Assembly (NCBI GenBank): GCA_014377055.1
Contig: JACMQJ010000239.1
Location: 1 to 10,041, forward strand
Source: Candidatus Sericytochromatia bacterium
GTDB lineage: Bacteria > Cyanobacteriota > Sericytochromatia > UBA7694 > JACMQJ01
Reading direction: 5' to 3'
DNA length: 10,041 bases
The notes below the pieces were generated by a model. That model saw only the letters and a program-made list of their open reading frames with translations. It made no database searches and was not told the origin of the DNA. A program made the translations under genes and the position numbers. Of the stretch, positions 6,928-10,041 are shown piece after piece; position 1 is the stretch's first letter; each line of letters starts with the position of its first letter.

Positions 6928-7431
6928 ATGAAAAATAATTACAACATAGTACTAATAGGCTTTATGGGATCGGGTAAAACGACTATTGGCAATATTTTAG
7001 GCAAAAAATTAAATAAAAATTTTATTGATACAGATCAATTAATAGAAAAAAGTGCAAATACAAATATTGCTCAAATATTTGATAAATTTGGTGAAAAATA
7101 TTTTCGTAACTTAGAAAGGGATCTCATTTTTTCCTTAAAAAATATTTCTGGCTCTGTCATAAGTACAGGTGGAGGAACTTTTTGTAATGAGCAGAATATT
7201 AATATTCTCAAATCTATTGGTAAAATTATTTATCTAAGGACATCATACAAATGTTTAATTAGTAGATTTACAAATGAAGAGATACTCAAAAGACCATTGT
7301 TATCTGATCTTAAAAAATTGAATAATCTTTTGGTTGAGAGAGAAAAATATTATCTACAAGCTGATTATTGCATTTTGACTGATAACAAGACAACACAAAA
7401 TATATCAGATCAGATAATAAAGTTATTTTAA
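6928..7431 (+). CDS. aroK: Shikimate kinase
   Basis: Shikimate kinase phosphorylates shikimate to shikimate 3-phosphate with ATP, the fifth step of the chorismate (aromatic amino acid) pathway in the cytoplasm. The 167 residues match the family length. Walker A is GFMGSGKTT (11-19, Lys17, Thr18). The shikimate-binding set is complete: Asp34 and Asp36 in FIDTD, Arg60 and Glu63 in FRNLERDLI, and the glycine triad STGGGTF (79-86). The LID arginine is Arg123 in KRPLL, and the ending REKYYLQAD (139-147) matches the conserved adenine-binding helix. No clear ribosome site precedes ATG 6928. Other shikimate genes are not nearby. It runs convergently into pcrA with stop codons touching. aroK versus aroL naming cannot be decided by sequence alone; the enzyme is not in doubt. 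Confidence 0.95.
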   Translation: MKNNYNIVLIGFMGSGKTTIGNILGKKLNKNFIDTDQLIEKSANTNIAQIFDKFGEKYFRNLERDLIFSLKNISGSVISTGGGTFCNEQNINILKSIGKIIYLRTSYKCLISRFTNEEILKRPLLSDLKKLNNLLVEREKYYLQADYCILTDNKTTQNISDQIIKLF

Positions 7432-9837
7432 TTAGTATTTCTCAACAATAGTTATTTTTGGATCGATGATTTTACTACCACCAACAGAATCAAAATTTAT
7501 TATCAGTAAAAACTTTTCATTATTTTTCATTATCTTACTAATAGTTCCTTTGCCCCATTTTGCAGTTTGTACTTTTTCGCCTTCTTTAAATTCTACTTTT
7601 GGACCATCATAATTTTTGTTAGCATATCTACTTTCAAGTGAAGCTTGTATAGCTAGGTTATCCAGTTTTTTTGGACTCTTCTTTAGATTATATTCATTAT
7701 TGCTTTTACTATTAAAACTTGATGATGAATAATCCATGTCAACATTACTAAAACTATCATCATTTCTTTTAGTAGAATATGGACTAGCATAAGAATGAGA
7801 TGTATTAGGTTTGTTAAATCCTGATATTTTGTTTTTCATCTCATCAGAATAGCTATCAAGACTTACTTTTGTTAAACTAATTCTTTGATTAACAGCTCTA
7901 TGACCTCTAGGGTCAAGATTTTTGTAACATTCCACTAATGATTCTGATTTTATTTCTGAAAAAAATCTTGAAGGTGTTAGATGTTGCTTCGAACCATACA
8001 TCATTCTTTCTCTAGCAAATGTAATATGTAAAAGCTCTTTGGCACGTGTGATAGCGACATACATTAATCTTCTTTCTTCTTCTATCTCTGCATGATTTTC
8101 AGATCTAGAATGAGGAAAAATTCCTTCAGCCAAACCAACAATAAAAACAACAGGAAATTCCAAGCCTTTTGAAGTATGAACTGTCATTAACTTCACTTTA
8201 TTACTTTCTCCATCAAGAGCATCAATATCAGATATTAAGGAAACATAACTAAGATATGCTTCAAGTGAAACATCATCAGAATCTATTTCAAAGCTAAAAG
8301 CTGAATTAATAAGCTGATTGACGTTTTCAACCCTTGAGCCTTCTTTATCTGATTTTTCATCTTCTTTTTGTAATTCATCAATATATCTAGTTTCATCAAC
8401 AATTAATTGGATTAATTTTGAAACTGAAATTAAATGACTTTCTTGAATCAATTTTTTCATTAATTCGACAAATTGCCTAATTGATTTTTGGGCTGCGGGT
8501 CCAATACCATCAAAGTTTTGGAAGTTTAATATATCCCAAAGACTCATGTTGTAAGCATTAGATGTATCTAATAATTTTTCAACTGTGGTATTACCAATAC
8601 TTCTTTTTGGTGTATTGATAATTCTTTGTAAGTTAATCGCATCTTCAGGATTAAAAATAACTTTTAAATAGCTAAGTATATCTTTTATTTCTTTTCGATC
8701 AAAAAATCTAAAACCGCCTAAAACTTGATGAGGTATATTATTACGAATAAAATATTCCTCAAAAATACGTGATTGAGCATTAGTTCTATATAAAACTGTA
8801 AAATCATTAAAGCTATAGCCCTTATTAGCTCTCAAATTTTCCATTTGCTTAATAACAAATAGTACTTCCATCATTTCTTCATTTAGATCATAAATACCTA
8901 TTTTTTCACCTTCTGCATTGTCAGTTGTTAGATTTTTAGGAAATCTATCTTTATTTTGTTCGATTATTTCGTTGGAAAGAGAAATAATTTTTTTTGTAGA
9001 ACGATAATTTTTATCTAAAGTAATCATTTTTGTTTCAGAATAATCTTTTTTAAAGTTTAAAATAATTCTAAAATCAGCATTTCTAAATGAATAAATACTT
9101 TGATCAACATCACCAACAACACAAATATTTCTAAATTTATCACCTAAAAGTCTAATTAGCTCATATTGAACTAAATTAGTATCTTGATATTCATCAACCA
9201 AAATATATTTAAACTTATTTTGATAATACTCTAGTCTTTCAGGATTATTTTTTAAAATTTGTACTACATAAAATAGCATGTCATCAAAGTCAAGGGCATT
9301 ATTTTTTTTGAGAGCATCCTCATACATTACATATATCTCACCTATTCTTTGATCAGTGTAAGTAAGAAATTTTTTTGTATATTCTTCAGCTGTAATAGTG
9401 CTACTCTTTGCCTTACTAATGGCTTGTATTATTTTATTAACAGGAAATGATTTATCATCAATATTTAATTTTTTTAGGCATTCTGTGATTATTTTATTTT
9501 GATCAGAGTTATCATAAATAACAAAATTAGAATTACGTCCTATAAATTGAATATCGGTTCTTAGAATTTTGCTACAAATAGAATGAAACGTACCTATCCA
9601 CAGCATTTTTGTTAATTCTTCACCAATACTTTTGGATACTCTCTCTTTCATTTCTTTTGCAGATTTATTGGTAAAAGTGACAGCCAAGATATTATATGGT
9701 CTAACACCTACATTAGATATTAAGTTTGCTATCCTCTCAGTTAATACTCTAGTCTTACCACTTCCTGCTCCTGCAAGGATCAGAAGAGGTCCATTAACAT
9801 GATATATGGCTTCTTTTTGTTGTTCATTTAGTTTCAT
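7432..9837 (-). CDS. pcrA: UvrD/PcrA-type superfamily 1 DNA helicase
   Basis: A 3'-5' SF1A DNA helicase of the UvrD/PcrA family, acting in nucleotide-excision and mismatch repair and in clearing replication-transcription conflicts. All helicase motifs are present in 801 residues: Q motif LNEQQKEAI (3-11), Walker A AGAGSGKT (22-29), Ia AVTFTNKSAKEM (52-63), Ib GTFHSICSKILR (82-93), Walker B VDEYQDTN (214-221), III GDVDQSIYSFRNAD (241-254), IV LDKNYRS (273-279), V TVHTSKGLEF (552-561) and VI with the arginine finger region RRLMYVAITRAKE (589-601). A Ser/Asn/Lys-rich linker (about 640-745) leads to a C-terminal Tudor-like domain (748-801, KWGKGTI near Trp761), which in PcrA contacts RNA polymerase. 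ATG 9837 gives the canonical N-terminus; no Shine-Dalgarno site precedes it. pcrA versus uvrD naming is a choice; the C-terminal domain is typical of both. Confidence 0.96.
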   Translation of the reverse strand: MKLNEQQKEAIYHVNGPLLILAGAGSGKTRVLTERIANLISNVGVRPYNILAVTFTNKSAKEMKERVSKSIGEELTKMLWIGTFHSICSKILRTDIQFIGRNSNFVIYDNSDQNKIITECLKKLNIDDKSFPVNKIIQAISKAKSSTITAEEYTKKFLTYTDQRIGEIYVMYEDALKKNNALDFDDMLFYVVQILKNNPERLEYYQNKFKYILVDEYQDTNLVQYELIRLLGDKFRNICVVGDVDQSIYSFRNADFRIILNFKKDYSETKMITLDKNYRSTKKIISLSNEIIEQNKDRFPKNLTTDNAEGEKIGIYDLNEEMMEVLFVIKQMENLRANKGYSFNDFTVLYRTNAQSRIFEEYFIRNNIPHQVLGGFRFFDRKEIKDILSYLKVIFNPEDAINLQRIINTPKRSIGNTTVEKLLDTSNAYNMSLWDILNFQNFDGIGPAAQKSIRQFVELMKKLIQESHLISVSKLIQLIVDETRYIDELQKEDEKSDKEGSRVENVNQLINSAFSFEIDSDDVSLEAYLSYVSLISDIDALDGESNKVKLMTVHTSKGLEFPVVFIVGLAEGIFPHSRSENHAEIEEERRLMYVAITRAKELLHITFARERMMYGSKQHLTPSRFFSEIKSESLVECYKNLDPRGHRAVNQRISLTKVSLDSYSDEMKNKISGFNKPNTSHSYASPYSTKRNDDSFSNVDMDYSSSSFNSKSNNEYNLKKSPKKLDNLAIQASLESRYANKNYDGPKVEFKEGEKVQTAKWGKGTISKIMKNNEKFLLIINFDSVGGSKIIDPKITIVEKY

Positions 9838-9845
9838 AATACAAA

Positions 9846-9854
9846 ATTATATCA
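9846..9854 (-). promoter_or_regulatory. Extended -10 promoter of pcrA, possibly leaderless
   Basis: TGATATAAT on the minus strand (9854-9846) is a perfect extended -10. A start 7 bases beyond would be near 9839, two bases before ATG 9837. No good -35 lies at the usual distance, which is tolerated by extended -10 promoters. Confidence 0.55.
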
Positions 9855-9872
9855 TATCAGTTTCATCATAAT

Positions 9873-9888
9873 TTTTATGATCATAAAA
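9873..9888. repeat. Perfect 16-bp palindrome in the divergent intergenic region
   Basis: TTTTATGATCATAAAA is its own reverse complement. A further TCATAA half-site at 9866-9871 makes three alternating copies of the same 6-base unit (TCATAA, TTATGA, TCATAA) within 21 bases. It lies about 20 bases upstream of the pcrA -10 and about 46 bases before the next plus-strand -10, a good place for a dimeric repressor or activator. No terminator-like T-tract follows a G/C stem, so an operator is more likely than a terminator. Confidence 0.6.
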
Positions 9889-9933
9889 TGTAATTAGCTG
9901 ATTTAATTATGTAGTTCACAGCTATCTTAGAGT

Positions 9934-9939
9934 TATAAT
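9934..9939 (+). promoter_or_regulatory. Candidate -10 element for the rightmost gene
   Basis: TATAAT at 9934-9939 would start transcription near 9946, 44 bases ahead of ATG 9990. TTCACA (9915-9920) resembles a -35 but the spacer is only 13 bases, so the pairing is doubtful. Confidence 0.4.
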
Positions 9940-9989
9940 ACTAAACCGTGTAATCAATGTTTCAGTTTATCTATCTAAGGTTTTATAAA

Positions 9990-10041
9990 ATGGATTTAAG
10001 TTTATTAATAATAAATATTATAGCAGGTGCATTAGTTGGCT
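9990..10041 (+). CDS. Partial small hydrophobic protein (N-terminus only)
   Basis: ATG 9990 opens a frame that runs off the window, reading MDLSLLIINIIAGALVG. AAGG at 9977-9980 is a Shine-Dalgarno site nine bases before the ATG, and a TATAAT lies farther upstream, so this is a plausible true start. The hydrophobic stretch with IIAGALVG resembles the first membrane helix of small membrane proteins such as the GlsB/YeaQ/YmgE family, but 17 residues cannot establish identity. It is divergent from pcrA. Confidence 0.55.
   Translation, partial: MDLSLLIINIIAGALVG

Noticed and set aside
9924..9946. Imperfect palindrome TTAGAGTTATAATACTAA around the -10 of the rightmost gene.
   Set aside because: Only 14 of 18 positions are symmetric, and the centre is TTATAA, symmetric in any AT-rich -10 region.

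Overview
The window is strongly AT-rich bacterial chromosome with short intergenic gaps, ordinary housekeeping genes and no sign of mobile DNA, CRISPR arrays, tRNA or rRNA. A low-GC respiring bacterium is indicated by complex I genes, FtsZ, shikimate kinase and a PcrA/UvrD helicase. The composition, together with an MshEN-like (type IV pilus/GspE N-terminal type) protein, would suit a non-photosynthetic cyanobacterial relative (Melainabacteria/Vampirovibrionia). That placement is an inference from general impression only; no single gene here proves it.

Layout. (1) 30-2812, plus strand: nuoJ, nuoK and nuoL, the distal part of a complex I operon that began upstream. It is closed by a clear intrinsic terminator at 2840-2868, with no nuoM or nuoN following. 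(2) 2944-3852, plus strand: an unnamed cytoplasmic protein with its own promoter, a proline-rich linker and two 24-residue repeats that match the c-di-GMP-binding MshEN motif; it is the most interesting gene here. (3) 3851-3896: a 22-bp inverted repeat serving as a two-way terminator between this gene and convergent ftsZ. (4) 3910-5088 minus, ftsZ, and 5216-6764 minus, a secreted lipoprotein with two EF-hand loops and two phospholipase D HKD motifs. (5) 6765-6927: a divergent promoter region. (6) 6928-7431 plus, aroK (shikimate kinase), whose stop codon abuts the stop codon of a convergent pcrA/uvrD helicase (7432-9837 minus). (7) 9838-9989: a second divergent intergenic region with a perfect 16-bp palindrome and an extended -10 placed so close to the helicase ATG that its mRNA may be leaderless. 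(8) 9990 onward: the first 17 codons of a hydrophobic protein cut by the window edge.

The genes mostly form separate transcription units rather than one pathway: respiration, a possible second-messenger effector, cell division, an envelope enzyme, aromatic amino acid synthesis and DNA repair. Three annotated starts were moved from the longest open frame: the MshEN-like gene from TTG 2884 to ATG 2944, ftsZ from GTG 5097 to ATG 5088, and the lipoprotein from 6836 to ATG 6764. Promoter, Shine-Dalgarno or signal-peptide positions support each change.
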